Origin: Acinetobacter sp. ANC 4558
GTDB taxonomy: Bacteria > Pseudomonadota > Gammaproteobacteria > Pseudomonadales > Moraxellaceae
Reading direction: 5' to 3'
NCBI RefSeq assembly: GCF_002135375.1
Contig: NZ_NEGH01000008.1
Coordinates: 1-64,000, forward strand
DNA length: 64,000 nucleotides
Part shown: piece after piece, positions 8,949 through 18,807 of the stretch
Position numbering within the stretch: position 1 is the first letter of the stretch
Layout of the letters: every line of letters starts with the position of its first letter
Position numbers and translations under genes: made by a program
Notes under the pieces: model-generated
Databases searched by the model: none
The model's input: the letters and a program-made list of their open reading frames with translations, nothing else
Told to the model about the DNA's origin: nothing

Positions 8949-9560
8949 TTAAATTGATGGACGTTTTGTTAAAACTTCATCGACTAAACCATATTCTTTC
9001 GCTTGCTGAGCAGTCATAAAGTTATCACGATCGGTATCTTTAGCAACTTGCTCATATTCTTGACCACTATGTTCAGCCATCAAACGATTTAGGCGCTCTT
9101 TAATAAAGAGAATTTCACGTGCATGAATTTCAATATCAGATGCTTGACCGCGAAAACCACCTAAAGGTTGATGAATCATGACACGTGCATTTTCAAGACA
9201 ATAGCGTTTACCCTTAGCACCCGCATTTAATAAGAATGCTCCCATAGATGCAGCCTGTCCCATACAATAGGTAACAACATCGGGCTTAATAAATTGCATT
9301 GTATCGTAAATTGCCATCCCCGCAGTGACAGAGCCACCAGGAGAATTAATATATAAATGAATATCTTTTTCAGGATTTTCTGCTTCTAAAAACAACATTT
9401 GTGCAACAATTAAGTTCGCCATGTTGTCTTCGACTTCACCTGTTAAAAAAATGACACGTTCTCTTAATAAGCGTGAATAAATATCAAAAGAGCGTTCGCC
9501 ACGAGAAGACTGTTCTACGACTACTGGTACTAAAGCGTTGTCAATTGTTGGAACATACAT
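8949..9560 (-). CDS. clpP: ClpP, serine protease subunit
   Basis: The product is 203 residues, standard for ClpP. The catalytic triad is visible as Ser105 (GQAASMGA), His130 (VMIHQPLGG) and Asp179 (DTDRDNF). It forms the tetradecameric chamber that degrades proteins delivered by ClpX or ClpA. The N-terminal residues before [15 protein letters not shown] are probably a processed propeptide. The gene sits between tig and clpX on the minus strand. About 190 bp with a terminator separate it from tig, so clpPX may have its own promoter. Confidence 0.98.
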   Translation of the reverse strand: MYVPTIDNALVPVVVEQSSRGERSFDIYSRLLRERVIFLTGEVEDNMANLIVAQMLFLEAENPEKDIHLYINSPGGSVTAGMAIYDTMQFIKPDVVTYCMGQAASMGAFLLNAGAKGKRYCLENARVMIHQPLGGFRGQASDIEIHAREILFIKERLNRLMAEHSGQEYEQVAKDTDRDNFMTAQQAKEYGLVDEVLTKRPSI

Positions 9561-9710
9561 ATGCTTATCTATTCCTAATTTTTTGTGAGTTCACTCATCA
9601 TTACAATATGAGGGATAATCATGAAAATTGCAAAAGTTTCCCCAGTAAATATTTGATATTTTTTGCATAAACTTTGTGAACTTGAGTGCAATTTTATTCA
9701 CGAGTTAGTA

Positions 9711-9740
9711 ATAAAAATGGCGCTCAATGCGCCATTTTTA
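9711..9740 (-). terminator. Trigger factor terminator
   Basis: AAAAATGGCG (9713-9722) pairs with CGCCATTTTT (9730-9739). On the minus strand the hairpin is followed by TTTTTATTA, just beyond the tig stop codon. Confidence 0.85.
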
Positions 9741-9753
9741 TTTTTTCTTGCGA

Positions 9754-11085
9754 TTAGCCTTGTTGACGAGCTTGTTGCTCTTTCAACAATTCTTCATAAC
9801 TTACTAATTTTTCAGTTACTTTTGCAGAATTCAAGATATAATCTACAACTTGATCTTCTAAAACAACACCTTCAATTTGAGCGCGTTGTTGTTTATCATT
9901 TTTGAAATACTCAATCACTTCAGTTGGATCTTCATATGATGAAGCCATTTCTTCAATATAAGTATTAACAAGTGCAGTATCAACTTCAATTTTAGCATCA
10001 GCTAAGATTTTACTAACTAACACACCTAATTTAACTGATTTTTCAGCTTGCTCTTTAAACAAATCATCTGGAAGCATGCTTGAATCAAATGCTTTCGCAC
10101 CTTGTTCACCAAATTGCTGAGTGAATTGTTGAATCATTTGTTGACGTTGACGATCAACTTCTTGAGCAACCATTGCAGATGGAAGTTCGACTTCATTTGC
10201 AGCAACAAGCGCATCAAAAGCTGCACCTTTAACTTGGTTACGAAGACCATTTTTCACTTCACGTTCCATATTTTTACGAACGTCTGCTTTTAACTTCTCA
10301 AGGCCTTCTTCTTCAGTTAAACCAAAGATTTTCAAAAATTCTGCATCAATTTCAGGAAGCTTTTGTTTTTCAACCAATTTAACATTAATGTTAAATTGAG
10401 CAGTTTTACCAGCAAGGTTCTCAGCTTGATAATCTTCAGGGAAAGTAACATCAATAACTTTCTCTTCACCTTTCTTCAAACCAATGATGCCATCTTCAAA
10501 GCCAGGAATCATGCGACCAGAACCCAACACTAATTTAAAGTCTTGTGCTGCGCCACCTTCAAACTTTTCGCCATCAATTGAACCTTCAAAATCAAAAGTA
10601 ACTTGCATATCTTTTTTAGACATACCTTTTGTTTCAGTCCATGATGCACGTTGTTTTTGAAGATTTTCGATCATTTGATCAACATCTTTATCATTTACTT
10701 CAGTTGTTTTACGTTCAACATCCAGACCTTCGAATTTAACCTCTACTTCTGGGTAAACTTCAACAGTTGCTTCATAAACTAAAGCATCATCTTTCATTTC
10801 AGTTTTTTCAATATTTGGCATACCAACAGCATTAATTTTCTCTTGCTGAATAGCTTCAAATACTGTGTCACGGATAATATCATTCACAACTTCTTGATAA
10901 ATACCCGCACCATATTCACGGCGCACAACGTTTACTGGCACTTTACCTTGACGGAAGCCGTTAATCTTCACAGTTTTGGCAGTGCGTTTTAAACGAGCTT
11001 CAAATTGCTCATTAATACGGCTCGTCGGTACAGAAACATTTAAACGACGGGCAATGCCCGAAACCGCTTCAGAAGTTACTTGCAT
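9754..11085 (-). CDS. tig: Trigger factor, ribosome-associated chaperone and peptidyl-prolyl isomerase
   Basis: The product is 443 residues. The N-terminal ribosome-binding domain includes the tail-binding loop GFRQGKVP (about residues 43-50). The middle FKBP-like PPIase domain contains [17 protein letters not shown] and [22 protein letters not shown] long helical C-terminal domain forms the chaperone arms. The protein meets nascent chains at the ribosome exit tunnel. The order tig-clpP-clpX on one strand is the common gammaproteobacterial arrangement. Confidence 0.97.
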   Translation of the reverse strand: MQVTSEAVSGIARRLNVSVPTSRINEQFEARLKRTAKTVKINGFRQGKVPVNVVRREYGAGIYQEVVNDIIRDTVFEAIQQEKINAVGMPNIEKTEMKDDALVYEATVEVYPEVEVKFEGLDVERKTTEVNDKDVDQMIENLQKQRASWTETKGMSKKDMQVTFDFEGSIDGEKFEGGAAQDFKLVLGSGRMIPGFEDGIIGLKKGEEKVIDVTFPEDYQAENLAGKTAQFNINVKLVEKQKLPEIDAEFLKIFGLTEEEGLEKLKADVRKNMEREVKNGLRNQVKGAAFDALVAANEVELPSAMVAQEVDRQRQQMIQQFTQQFGEQGAKAFDSSMLPDDLFKEQAEKSVKLGVLVSKILADAKIEVDTALVNTYIEEMASSYEDPTEVIEYFKNDKQQRAQIEGVVLEDQVVDYILNSAKVTEKLVSYEELLKEQQARQQG

Positions 11086-11627
11086 GGCTTCCTCTATATA
11101 TTTAGTAAATACAGTTTTATAAAAAGTGCCACATTATATGACAACATTTAAAGATATACAAAATAACCTCATCATCTAGGTTAAAATTGTTGTAAAGATA
11201 CATCTATTGTATATTTTTTATACGAAATATTTCAACGACATCCTGTCCGAAATAAAATGGCTTCTTATTCCGGTGAAATATCCTATCTTAAATTAAACAG
11301 CTTGAATCAAAAAATTGTATTAAGTTCTTATATATTCATGCGATTAACCAAGACTTAACATTGCATGATAAAAAACACACAATTTTAATAAAAATTTAAT
11401 CTCGATTTTCTGAATTTCTATCGATAAATTAAACGAGGCTTCGTTCAACACTATTACCCAATAATCATCATATGAAAAATCGCGACGTTTATAGCCAATA
11501 GTAAAATTCTATCACCACATTACTTTTAAGTAAATTTGTCGATACTTTCTAGCATCATTTGTGTATTATTAATACGAATGATAAGTCTTATTATTTATAT
11601 TTTTCTCGTCCGTTTGGAATTCTATAT
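11086..11627. other. Divergent intergenic region between tig and the first TonB receptor
   Basis: This 542-bp A/T-rich gap carries the tig promoter on one side and the receptor promoter on the other. The distinct element is a Fur-like palindrome at 11579-11593. An open frame running back to 11559 upstream of the receptor encodes no signal-peptide-like extension and overlaps that site, so I treat it as leader. No RNA gene or other gene is evident. Confidence 0.55.
11579..11593. promoter_or_regulatory. Candidate Fur box
   Basis: TGATAAG-T-CTTATTA is a 7-1-7 inverted repeat with a single mismatch between arms. It resembles the Fur core TGATAATnATTATCA and lies 35 bp before the receptor ATG. Confidence 0.55.
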
Positions 11628-13823
11628 ATGAGTCGTTTTAACTTACATCCTTTATCTTTAGCCCTATTGGCACCTTTAACCACAGCAGCTTTTGCAAATT
11701 CCGACCCAAGTACCAATGTTCAACAGCTCGCAACAATCGTTGTCTCTGCAAGTGGGTTTGAACAATCTCTAAAAAATGCACCAGCAAGTATTAGCGTTGT
11801 CACTCAAGAAGATATAGAAAAGAAAAATGCAACATCGATTGCAGATTTACTCGTTGATATTCCAGGTGTAGATGTACGTAATGGCGTAGGTAAAACTTCT
11901 GGCTTGAATGTAAGCATTCGCGGCATGAACGCATCTGATACACTTATTTTAATTGATGGTCGTAGACAAACCACCTCAACAGATGTAACACCAAATGGTT
12001 TTGGTGAAACTTCAACAGGATTTATTCCCCCACTTTCTTCTATTGAACGTATCGAAGTCATTCGCGGTCCAATGTCAACACTTTATGGTTCAGATGCCAT
12101 GGGTGGTGTCATTAATATTATTACTAAAAAAATAAGTAATGAATGGAGCGGTAATATCACTGTCAGTGGTAATGCAATGGAACATAGCTCAGAAGCAGAC
12201 TCATGGAAAACGAGTTTTTTAATGAATGGTCCATTAATTCATGACAAACTAGGTTTACAAATTCGAGGAAGCTATTACGATCGTGGTCATTCAGATCGTA
12301 TCGAAGGTTCTACAGGTCGAGATCCACGTCCAACCAAAGCACATAATTATGATGTTGGCGGTAAACTGACCTTTAAAGTTGATGAGAAAAATGCGGTTTG
12401 GTTAGATAGCTTTCACTCAAGCCAAAACTATAGAAATGAAGACAGCCGTTTGGGCACAATAGATACTCCAACAGCTGCGAGTGGCTATAAAGATAAAATG
12501 GAATTTAATCGATCTCAATATGCCATTGGTCATGATGGTGATTATGATTTTGGGACATGGCGTACTTATGTCAGCCAAACAGATACAGAAACCAAAGGAC
12601 GAACCATTCCAGGCGCTGCACTGATTGGTGGTAATAAAAATCCATTAGCAGGGGCTGATCGTACTTTAAAAAATACAGATTTAGTTGCTGATACAACCCT
12701 CATCTCTACTTTAGGAAGCCATAAAGTCACGACAGGTGCAGAATATAAAAAATTAACCGTTAAAGACAATATTGTTGAAAATGGCACGCATAAATTCAGT
12801 AAAAATTCTTGGGCACTTTATGCAGAAGATGAATGGAATTTAATTGAAAACTTAACCTTTACTTATGGCACACGCTATGAAAATCACGATGGTTTTGGTG
12901 GGAAATTTAGCCCACGTGCATATTTAGTGTGGAATACCAATGATATTTTAACCATTAAAGGTGGTGTCAGTACGGGTTATAAAGCACCTTCACCAAAAGC
13001 ACTCTACGATGGCTTAATTAATTTTGGTAGACAAGGTTTGCAGCCAACTCTTGGCAATTCAGACTTAAAACCAGAAACATCAACCAACTATGAACTTGGT
13101 TTTAATTTACAACCAACAGATCAAATTAATTTCACGGCAACTGCGTTTTACAATCAAATTAAAGATGCCATTGTATCCAGAAATGGACTATGTTCATCAT
13201 CTCCAAACTGTTTAGCAGCCTTCCCTAATTCAACAACAACTACAACGTATAGCCAAAGTTTTAATGCGGATAAAGCCAAAGTTCAAGGTGTAGAAACATC
13301 TCTTCAATATACCATTATTCCAGAATGGGATATTAAAGCAGCTTATACCTATATGAAAACGGAAATTACCAAAGGGGTAAATAAAGGCGGTTTTTATAAT
13401 AACGTCCCACGTAATGCATTTAACCTCACCTCTACATGGCATATTAACAGCGCACTAGATATTTGGTTACAGCATGAATATAAATCAAGTCGTGCTCGTT
13501 TCTTAAGTAAGCCTACTGCACCAACGTCTGGTTTAGGTTCAAGTGATTATGAAGAATATAAATTATTTGGCGATAAGTTAGCGGGTTATAACTTATTTAA
13601 TTTAGGTGCAAGTTATAGTGTCACAGATAATCTGCGTTTTAATATGGCAATTAATAACCTATTAGATAAAGACTTTACTGAAGGTAATCAAACTTATAAC
13701 TTTCTCGATAACGGAACAGTTCAACAAGCCACTGGTTATAAATACTTAGATGTTGGCGCAAGTGTTACTGGCACCTATTTACCAGGTCGTAATTACTGGC
13801 TTTCTGTTTCATATGACTTCTAA
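11628..13823 (+). CDS. TonB-dependent siderophore receptor (FepA/CirA/PirA-like)
   Basis: I start at ATG 11628, which is followed by a good signal peptide (MSRFNLHPLSLALLAPLTTAAFA). An earlier in-frame ATG at 11559 has no signal-like sequence. The mature protein has a TonB box region (LATIVVSAS), a plug domain (APASISVVTQEDIEKK, VIRGPMSTLYGSDAMGGVINIITKK) and a 22-strand barrel ending in aromatic Phe (SVSYDF). The plug style RGPMSTLYGSDAMGG is that of catecholate/FepA-CirA receptors rather than FhuA types. It imports ferric siderophore across the outer membrane with TonB energy. The Fur-like site upstream fits iron repression. Exact ligand is not known. Confidence 0.88.
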   Translation: MSRFNLHPLSLALLAPLTTAAFANSDPSTNVQQLATIVVSASGFEQSLKNAPASISVVTQEDIEKKNATSIADLLVDIPGVDVRNGVGKTSGLNVSIRGMNASDTLILIDGRRQTTSTDVTPNGFGETSTGFIPPLSSIERIEVIRGPMSTLYGSDAMGGVINIITKKISNEWSGNITVSGNAMEHSSEADSWKTSFLMNGPLIHDKLGLQIRGSYYDRGHSDRIEGSTGRDPRPTKAHNYDVGGKLTFKVDEKNAVWLDSFHSSQNYRNEDSRLGTIDTPTAASGYKDKMEFNRSQYAIGHDGDYDFGTWRTYVSQTDTETKGRTIPGAALIGGNKNPLAGADRTLKNTDLVADTTLISTLGSHKVTTGAEYKKLTVKDNIVENGTHKFSKNSWALYAEDEWNLIENLTFTYGTRYENHDGFGGKFSPRAYLVWNTNDILTIKGGVSTGYKAPSPKALYDGLINFGRQGLQPTLGNSDLKPETSTNYELGFNLQPTDQINFTATAFYNQIKDAIVSRNGLCSSSPNCLAAFPNSTTTTTYSQSFNADKAKVQGVETSLQYTIIPEWDIKAAYTYMKTEITKGVNKGGFYNNVPRNAFNLTSTWHINSALDIWLQHEYKSSRARFLSKPTAPTSGLGSSDYEEYKLFGDKLAGYNLFNLGASYSVTDNLRFNMAINNLLDKDFTEGNQTYNFLDNGTVQQATGYKYLDVGASVTGTYLPGRNYWLSVSYDF

Positions 13824-13857
13824 TATAAACTCATTATCACACTGCTAAGTTAATCAA

Positions 13858-13896
13858 CCGTACTACCTTGTTTAAATACAGGTAAGTACGGTTTTA
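13858..13896 (+). terminator. Terminator of the first TonB receptor gene
   Basis: CCGTACT (13858-13864) pairs with AGTACGG (13885-13891). ACCT/AGGT extend the stem after a bulge, and TTTTATT follows. Confidence 0.7.
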
Positions 13897-14328
13897 TTCA
13901 TGATCTAAATTAAATGTATTAAATAACCAAACTAAAAATTATCATTTGAGCGATTATAAAAATTGAAATATCACATAACCTTATCTAGAAATAAAAATAT
14001 TAAACAAATCCAACTATGAAATATAATTGATTGAAATTATATTTTTTTTAAGCATCCATTATGGTTTAAATATATCAAATAATGAATTTCTAGCTCACTC
14101 ATGTTTTTAATCAAAGTTATAAAATCTAATTATTAATATGCATAAATCTTGACATTTAATTTCTCATCAAAATTACCAATATAAAGTTAAAAAATAATCG
14201 ATTTTAATATTATGAATAAAAAACAAAGTATTAGCTCATAAATTGCACATTACTTTATTCATATTTACACTTTTTAAAATTAAACTTATCGCTAAAAGCA
14301 ATTGAATACCATTTGGAATGAAAAACAA

Positions 14329-14343
14329 GAATCATTACTATTC
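14329..14343. promoter_or_regulatory. Weak Fur-like site upstream of piuA
   Basis: GAATCATTACTATTC is an imperfect palindrome with partial similarity to the Fur consensus, 34 bp before the ATG. It is plausible because piuA homologues are iron-repressed, but the match is modest. Confidence 0.35.
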
Positions 14344-14377
14344 GCAATTAATCAAATAAGATATACGTGGATTAAAA

Positions 14378-16579
14378 ATGGGTTTTATAAAAACACGCAA
14401 AAAAATTGTCTCTTCAGCGATTGCATCTTCGCTAAGTATTCTGGCAGGGAATGCCGTTGCCCAAGAATCAATTGCTCACTTGGATACTATTCATGCTCAA
14501 GCATTGGCTGAAAAAAGTTTAAAGGTTAATGAATCTGCCAATAAAAAATATGTCACATCATTATTAGATACGCCAAAATCTGTATCTGTAATTTCACAAC
14601 AATTTATTGAAGATACTCAAGTTACAACACTCAGTGATGCTTTACGATTAGTTCCTGGTATCACTTTAGGTGCTGGTGAAGGTGGTAACCCAAATGGCGA
14701 TCGCCCATTTATTCGTGGCTACAGCGCTGAAAGCTCAATTTATGTTGATGGAATTCGTAATGCATCATCACAAAATCGAGATATGTTCGCTATTGAACAA
14801 ATCGAAATTACCAAAGGTTCAGGCTCATCATTAGGGGGCGCTGGTTCTGTGGGTGGTAGTATCAATTTAATTACCAAAGAAGCAAAAAAAGGAAACTTTT
14901 TACAAGGCTCAATCGAATCTGGAACTGATGACTATCAACGTATTACACTTGATGGAAACAAAGATTTTGGAAATGGTATTGCTGCACGTGTTGCCATTTT
15001 AGGTCATAAAAATGACAAACCAGGGCAACAAGATGGTGCCGAATACAAACGTGCTGGTATTGCACCTAGCATTAGCTTTGGTCTAGATACAGCAACACGT
15101 GCAACCTTAAGTTATTATTATCTAAGAACAGATGATACGCCTGATTCAGGCGTACCTTATCAATATGATTCAATTAAAAAGGCATCTGCGGGTAAACCTG
15201 TCAATGTGAAACAAGGAATTTTCTATGGTTTACAAAATCGTGATTTCCAGAAACAAGAAAATCAAATTGGCACCATTAAATTAGAGCATGATCTCACTGA
15301 AAATTTAACGCTTGCCAATACAGCTGTTTATAGTAAATCTAAAAACAATTATATTTGGACACAGCCCGATGACTCAAAAGGTAACATTCTAAATGATAAA
15401 GTATGGCGTCGAATCAACTCTCGTATTACAGATAATGAAACCTATACCGATCAGTTAAGTTTAAGAGGAAAATTTAATACTGGTATACTTCAACATAGCT
15501 TTAATACAGGCGCTGAATATAATCATCAAAAATCTGATAAAGGTAATTACCTTACAACTTATCCAGGTTATGCAGGCACCACCACTGGGGGCTTCAATAG
15601 TAATTGTGCACAAAATAATGCATGGTGTACCTCATTAACCAATCCAAATCCTTATGATAAATGGTTAGGAACAAGCACAGAGAATCGAGCTGTTACCACC
15701 ACAACTGCAAAAACGACGTCACTTTACTTCTTAGATAATATTGAAATCACACCGCAATGGTTATTAGATTTGGGCGTTCGTTGGGATAAGTTTAATACTG
15801 AACTCAAAACTAACGCTACAGGCGTAAAACTTAAAAATAATACAGATTTCTGGAATTGGAATGCTGGATTAACATATAAACCTGCTAAAAATGGAGCAAT
15901 TTATATTAGTTATGCCACCTCTGCCAACCCTGTAGGGATTGATGCTGGGGACGGTTCAGAAACAGCTGTCAATGTAAATAACCAAGATCTTGATCCAGAA
16001 AAAGCACGTACATATGAATTAGGAACAAAATGGGATTTCTTAAATGAACGTTTAAATTTAACCACATCCATTTTCCGTACAGAAAAGCAAAATACACGCA
16101 TCTTAATTGATGCAACAACTTATACTAATGGTGGTAAAAGTAAAGTTGATGGTTTTGAAATTGGGGTGAATGGTAACATTACTAAAGACTGGGCTATTTC
16201 TGCAGGTTATACCTATTTAGACAGCAAGTTAAATAAAGCAGCCTACAATGCAACTGCCAATGAAGGTAAACAACTCCCTAATGTTCCTAAAAACTCTGCA
16301 ACACTTTGGACGACTTACCAAGTATTACCCGCATTAATGATTGGTGGCGGTGCTGTCGCGATGGATCAAGTTTATGGTGATGCAGCAAATACCAAATTTG
16401 TTCCTGGCTATGTCCGTTATGATTTAATGGCACGCTATAATGTAAATCAAAATATTAATCTTCAATTGAATGTTAATAACGTGACAGATCAGCGTTATTT
16501 TACTAAAGCATATGCGTCACACTATGCAACTGAAGCCGATGGTCGTAATGCAGTCTTGTCATTAAATTTAAAATATTAA
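14378..16579 (+). CDS. piuA: Catecholate siderophore receptor, Fiu/PiuA type
   Basis: This 733-residue TonB-dependent receptor has a basic N-terminus and signal peptide (MGFIKTRKK to AGNAVAQES). The plug motif set is typical of Fiu/PiuA (LLDTPKSVSVISQQFIED, RPFIRGYSAESSIYVDGIRN, IEQIEITKGSGSSLGG, VGGSINLITKEA), and the protein ends in NLKY. Fiu/PiuA receptors take up monomeric catechol-iron complexes and are a known entry route for siderophore-conjugated beta-lactams. The following gene is a PiuC-type dioxygenase, the standard partner, which supports the name. A strong terminator lies between them, so piuC may depend on read-through or its own promoter. The name is by context and motif, not alignment. 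Confidence 0.82.
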   Translation: MGFIKTRKKIVSSAIASSLSILAGNAVAQESIAHLDTIHAQALAEKSLKVNESANKKYVTSLLDTPKSVSVISQQFIEDTQVTTLSDALRLVPGITLGAGEGGNPNGDRPFIRGYSAESSIYVDGIRNASSQNRDMFAIEQIEITKGSGSSLGGAGSVGGSINLITKEAKKGNFLQGSIESGTDDYQRITLDGNKDFGNGIAARVAILGHKNDKPGQQDGAEYKRAGIAPSISFGLDTATRATLSYYYLRTDDTPDSGVPYQYDSIKKASAGKPVNVKQGIFYGLQNRDFQKQENQIGTIKLEHDLTENLTLANTAVYSKSKNNYIWTQPDDSKGNILNDKVWRRINSRITDNETYTDQLSLRGKFNTGILQHSFNTGAEYNHQKSDKGNYLTTYPGYAGTTTGGFNSNCAQNNAWCTSLTNPNPYDKWLGTSTENRAVTTTTAKTTSLYFLDNIEITPQWLLDLGVRWDKFNTELKTNATGVKLKNNTDFWNWNAGLTYKPAKNGAIYISYATSANPVGIDAGDGSETAVNVNNQDLDPEKARTYELGTKWDFLNERLNLTTSIFRTEKQNTRILIDATTYTNGGKSKVDGFEIGVNGNITKDWAISAGYTYLDSKLNKAAYNATANEGKQLPNVPKNSATLWTTYQVLPALMIGGGAVAMDQVYGDAANTKFVPGYVRYDLMARYNVNQNINLQLNVNNVTDQRYFTKAYASHYATEADGRNAVLSLNLKY

Positions 16580-16633
16580 GTCAGTTATCAAGTCATTCAG
16601 TAATGTTGTAAATTATTACCGTAATGAATCTTT

Positions 16634-16662
16634 AATAGCCTCTTTCTTAGAGGCTATTTTTA
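16634..16662 (+). terminator. Strong terminator between piuA and piuC
   Basis: AATAGCCTCT (16634-16643) and AGAGGCTATT (16649-16658) form a perfect 10-bp stem with a 5-nt loop, followed by TTTTTA. Confidence 0.88.
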
Positions 16663-16708
16663 TATCAATATGTCGTTTAAAGTGACTGTTTCTTAAAAAG
16701 GTATTGCC

Positions 16709-17392
16709 ATGATTCATCATATTCCGAATGTTTTAAGCAAAACACAACTTCAATATTTCCATCAAGAAATAGCAAGCATCGACTGGATTGATGGCAAAAA
16801 TACCACGGGCTCACTTTCAGCAATTGTGAAAAATAATCAACAGCTCCCTGAAAATCACCCTGTTACGCAGCAGCTGGGAAAAATTATTTTAGATACGGTT
16901 AATCAAAATGCATTATTTATTTCTGCTGCCCTCCCTCTAAAAATTTTATCGCCTTATTTTAATCGCTATGAAAATGGTGAGACCTTTGGATTTCATGTTG
17001 ATAATGCCATTCGATGGGATCGAGAAACAAATAGTCGTATTCGTACTGACCTCTCATGTACTTTATTTTTAAGTGAACCTGAAGAATATGAAGGTGGTGA
17101 ATTGGTGGTAGAAGATACTTACGGTTACCATGAAATCAAATTACCTGCGGGTGATCTTATTTTATATCCTTCCACCAGTGTTCATGAAGTTACACCGGTG
17201 ACAACGGGTTGCCGCATAAGTTCATTTTTTTGGTTACAGAGCATGATTCGAGACGATTCAGATCGACATACTTTATTTAATCTTGACCAAACAATTCAAA
17301 ACTTACGTATGCAATTGGGAGATTCACATCCTGAAGTGGTGAAATTAACCAGCCTTTATCATAATTTAATTCGTAAATGGGCTGAGCTTTAA
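16709..17392 (+). CDS. piuC: PiuC/YbiX-type Fe(II)/2-oxoglutarate-dependent hydroxylase
   Basis: The 227-residue protein has the iron-binding facial triad as His96-x-Asp98 (GFHVDNAI) and His159 (SVHEVTP). Arg169 (TGCRISSFFW) is positioned to bind 2-oxoglutarate. The length and the GGELVVEDTYG strand match the PKHD-type hydroxylase family. PiuC-like enzymes are co-regulated with catecholate receptors; their substrate is unsettled and may be a siderophore or its breakdown product. The ribosome site AAAAAGG precedes the ATG. The gene is 129 bp after piuA, beyond a terminator. Confidence 0.92.
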   Translation: MIHHIPNVLSKTQLQYFHQEIASIDWIDGKNTTGSLSAIVKNNQQLPENHPVTQQLGKIILDTVNQNALFISAALPLKILSPYFNRYENGETFGFHVDNAIRWDRETNSRIRTDLSCTLFLSEPEEYEGGELVVEDTYGYHEIKLPAGDLILYPSTSVHEVTPVTTGCRISSFFWLQSMIRDDSDRHTLFNLDQTIQNLRMQLGDSHPEVVKLTSLYHNLIRKWAEL

Positions 17393-17438
17393 AGCTTCCC
17401 CCTATTTTCTTCAATCTATTATAGAAAATGAAATTCTC

Positions 17439-18542
17439 ATGACTTCAAAAACGATTGTTCCGCCTTTAAAACAAATTCCAGCATATCTACAAACCATTCG
17501 CGATTATGAAATAGAAGCAGAAAAACATCTTTCTGATATGGTTTGGGCTTATTTACAAGGTGGCTCAATGAATGAAGTAAGTGTTCAAAATAATCTCCAA
17601 CAATTTCAAGAACTGCACTTATTACCTCGCATGCTTCGGGAGTTAACGCATGGTAATACAACGTGTGAAATCTTAGGTCAAAAATTTCCACATCCTATTT
17701 TTTTAGCACCAATTGGTCATCAACAACAGTTTCACCCTGAAGCAGAAATGGCTTCCGCACTTGCGGCTGAAGTTTTAGAAAGTAACATTATTCTCAGCAC
17801 CTTTACCAATACAGATCTCCGTCAATTAAAACAAGAAAACCCATATAAATGGTTTCAACTTTATTGGCAAGGTAGTCGAGAGAAATCACTTGATTTAGTA
17901 AAAATGGCAGAAGCTCATGACTATAAAGCACTGGTCATTACTGTAGATTCACCGCATACAGGCATTCGAGACCGTGAACGGCAAGTTTTTTTCCATTTAC
18001 CAGAAGGTATGCAACATCCTCATACCCCTACACATATTCCCTTGCCACAACGGCAAGCCGATGAACATCCACTTTTTGCAGGTCTAATGAAAATTGCCCC
18101 CACATGGCAGGATATTGCATGGATTGTTCAGCAAACACATTTACCTGTCATTTTAAAAGGAATTGTTCATCCTCAAGACGCACAGCTTGCCATCCAGCAT
18201 GGTGTACATGGGTTAATTATTTCCAATCATGGCGGACGTGTTTTAGATACTTGTATTTCACCACTCACAGCCTTGCAATTAATTAAAGAATGTGTCCCTG
18301 AAAACTTCCCACTCCTTTATGATGGTGGGATTCGTCGTGGTTCAGATATATTTAAAGCATTGGCATTGGGTGCATCTGCGGTCTTAATTGGTCGACCATA
18401 TATTTATGGTCTAGCCACAGCAGGTGCCTTAGGTGTTGCACATGTTATTCGAATATTAAAAGAAGAATTAGAAATCACAATGGCTTTAATGGGAACAGCA
18501 ACGCTTAAAGAGATTAATAAAGACTATATTTTTTACAAGTAA
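17439..18542 (+). CDS. FMN-dependent alpha-hydroxyacid dehydrogenase/oxidase
   Basis: The product is 367 residues, the usual size for the LldD/glycolate-oxidase family TIM barrel. Catalytic and FMN contacts are visible: Lys in LPVILKGI, the base His and Arg in ISNHGGRVLD, and GGIRRGSDIFKALALGA plus LIGRPYIYG for phosphate binding. It oxidises a 2-hydroxyacid such as L-lactate, passing electrons to oxygen or the quinone pool. Substrate is not fixed, because the usual L-lactate context (lldP, lldR, dld) is absent. It starts 46 bp after piuC on the same strand with no terminator between them, so the two are probably co-transcribed. That links it to iron-responsive expression by inference. Confidence 0.88.
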   Translation: MTSKTIVPPLKQIPAYLQTIRDYEIEAEKHLSDMVWAYLQGGSMNEVSVQNNLQQFQELHLLPRMLRELTHGNTTCEILGQKFPHPIFLAPIGHQQQFHPEAEMASALAAEVLESNIILSTFTNTDLRQLKQENPYKWFQLYWQGSREKSLDLVKMAEAHDYKALVITVDSPHTGIRDRERQVFFHLPEGMQHPHTPTHIPLPQRQADEHPLFAGLMKIAPTWQDIAWIVQQTHLPVILKGIVHPQDAQLAIQHGVHGLIISNHGGRVLDTCISPLTALQLIKECVPENFPLLYDGGIRRGSDIFKALALGASAVLIGRPYIYGLATAGALGVAHVIRILKEELEITMALMGTATLKEINKDYIFYK

Positions 18543-18807
18543 GCTAAATAATGGAATTTTTTTTCCATAAAATGAATTATGATGCAAATATAGAGAATTA
18601 TTCCCAATAGATATCAATTAATATTTAACAATGAATAAATACCATTATTGGTAAAGCAAAATAAATAAGCTTTCTGAAGATTTACCACTCAATACTATTA
18701 ATCTTCATGAACACGCTTGTAAATTGCGCAAATAGACACAATCTATATATGTAGTATGCTACCGTTACCCACGCAAAAGCGACCAATGCTGCATAAGGAG
18801 TTTTCAC

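Larger units (their letters stand above)
13824..14377. other. Intergenic region between the two TonB receptors
   Basis: This 554-bp, very A/T-rich gap starts with a terminator (13858-13896) and ends with the promoter region of the next receptor, including a weak Fur-like site at 14329-14343. In between I see no coding frame of note and no strong hairpin. Confidence 0.5.

Noticed and set aside
9663..9905. Plus-strand frame across the tig terminator
   Set aside because: It reads through a terminator and the antisense of the tig 3' end, and has no coding features.
18543..18807. Leucine attenuator or leader peptide before leuA
   Set aside because: No short ORF rich in Leu codons and no terminator/antiterminator pair was found.
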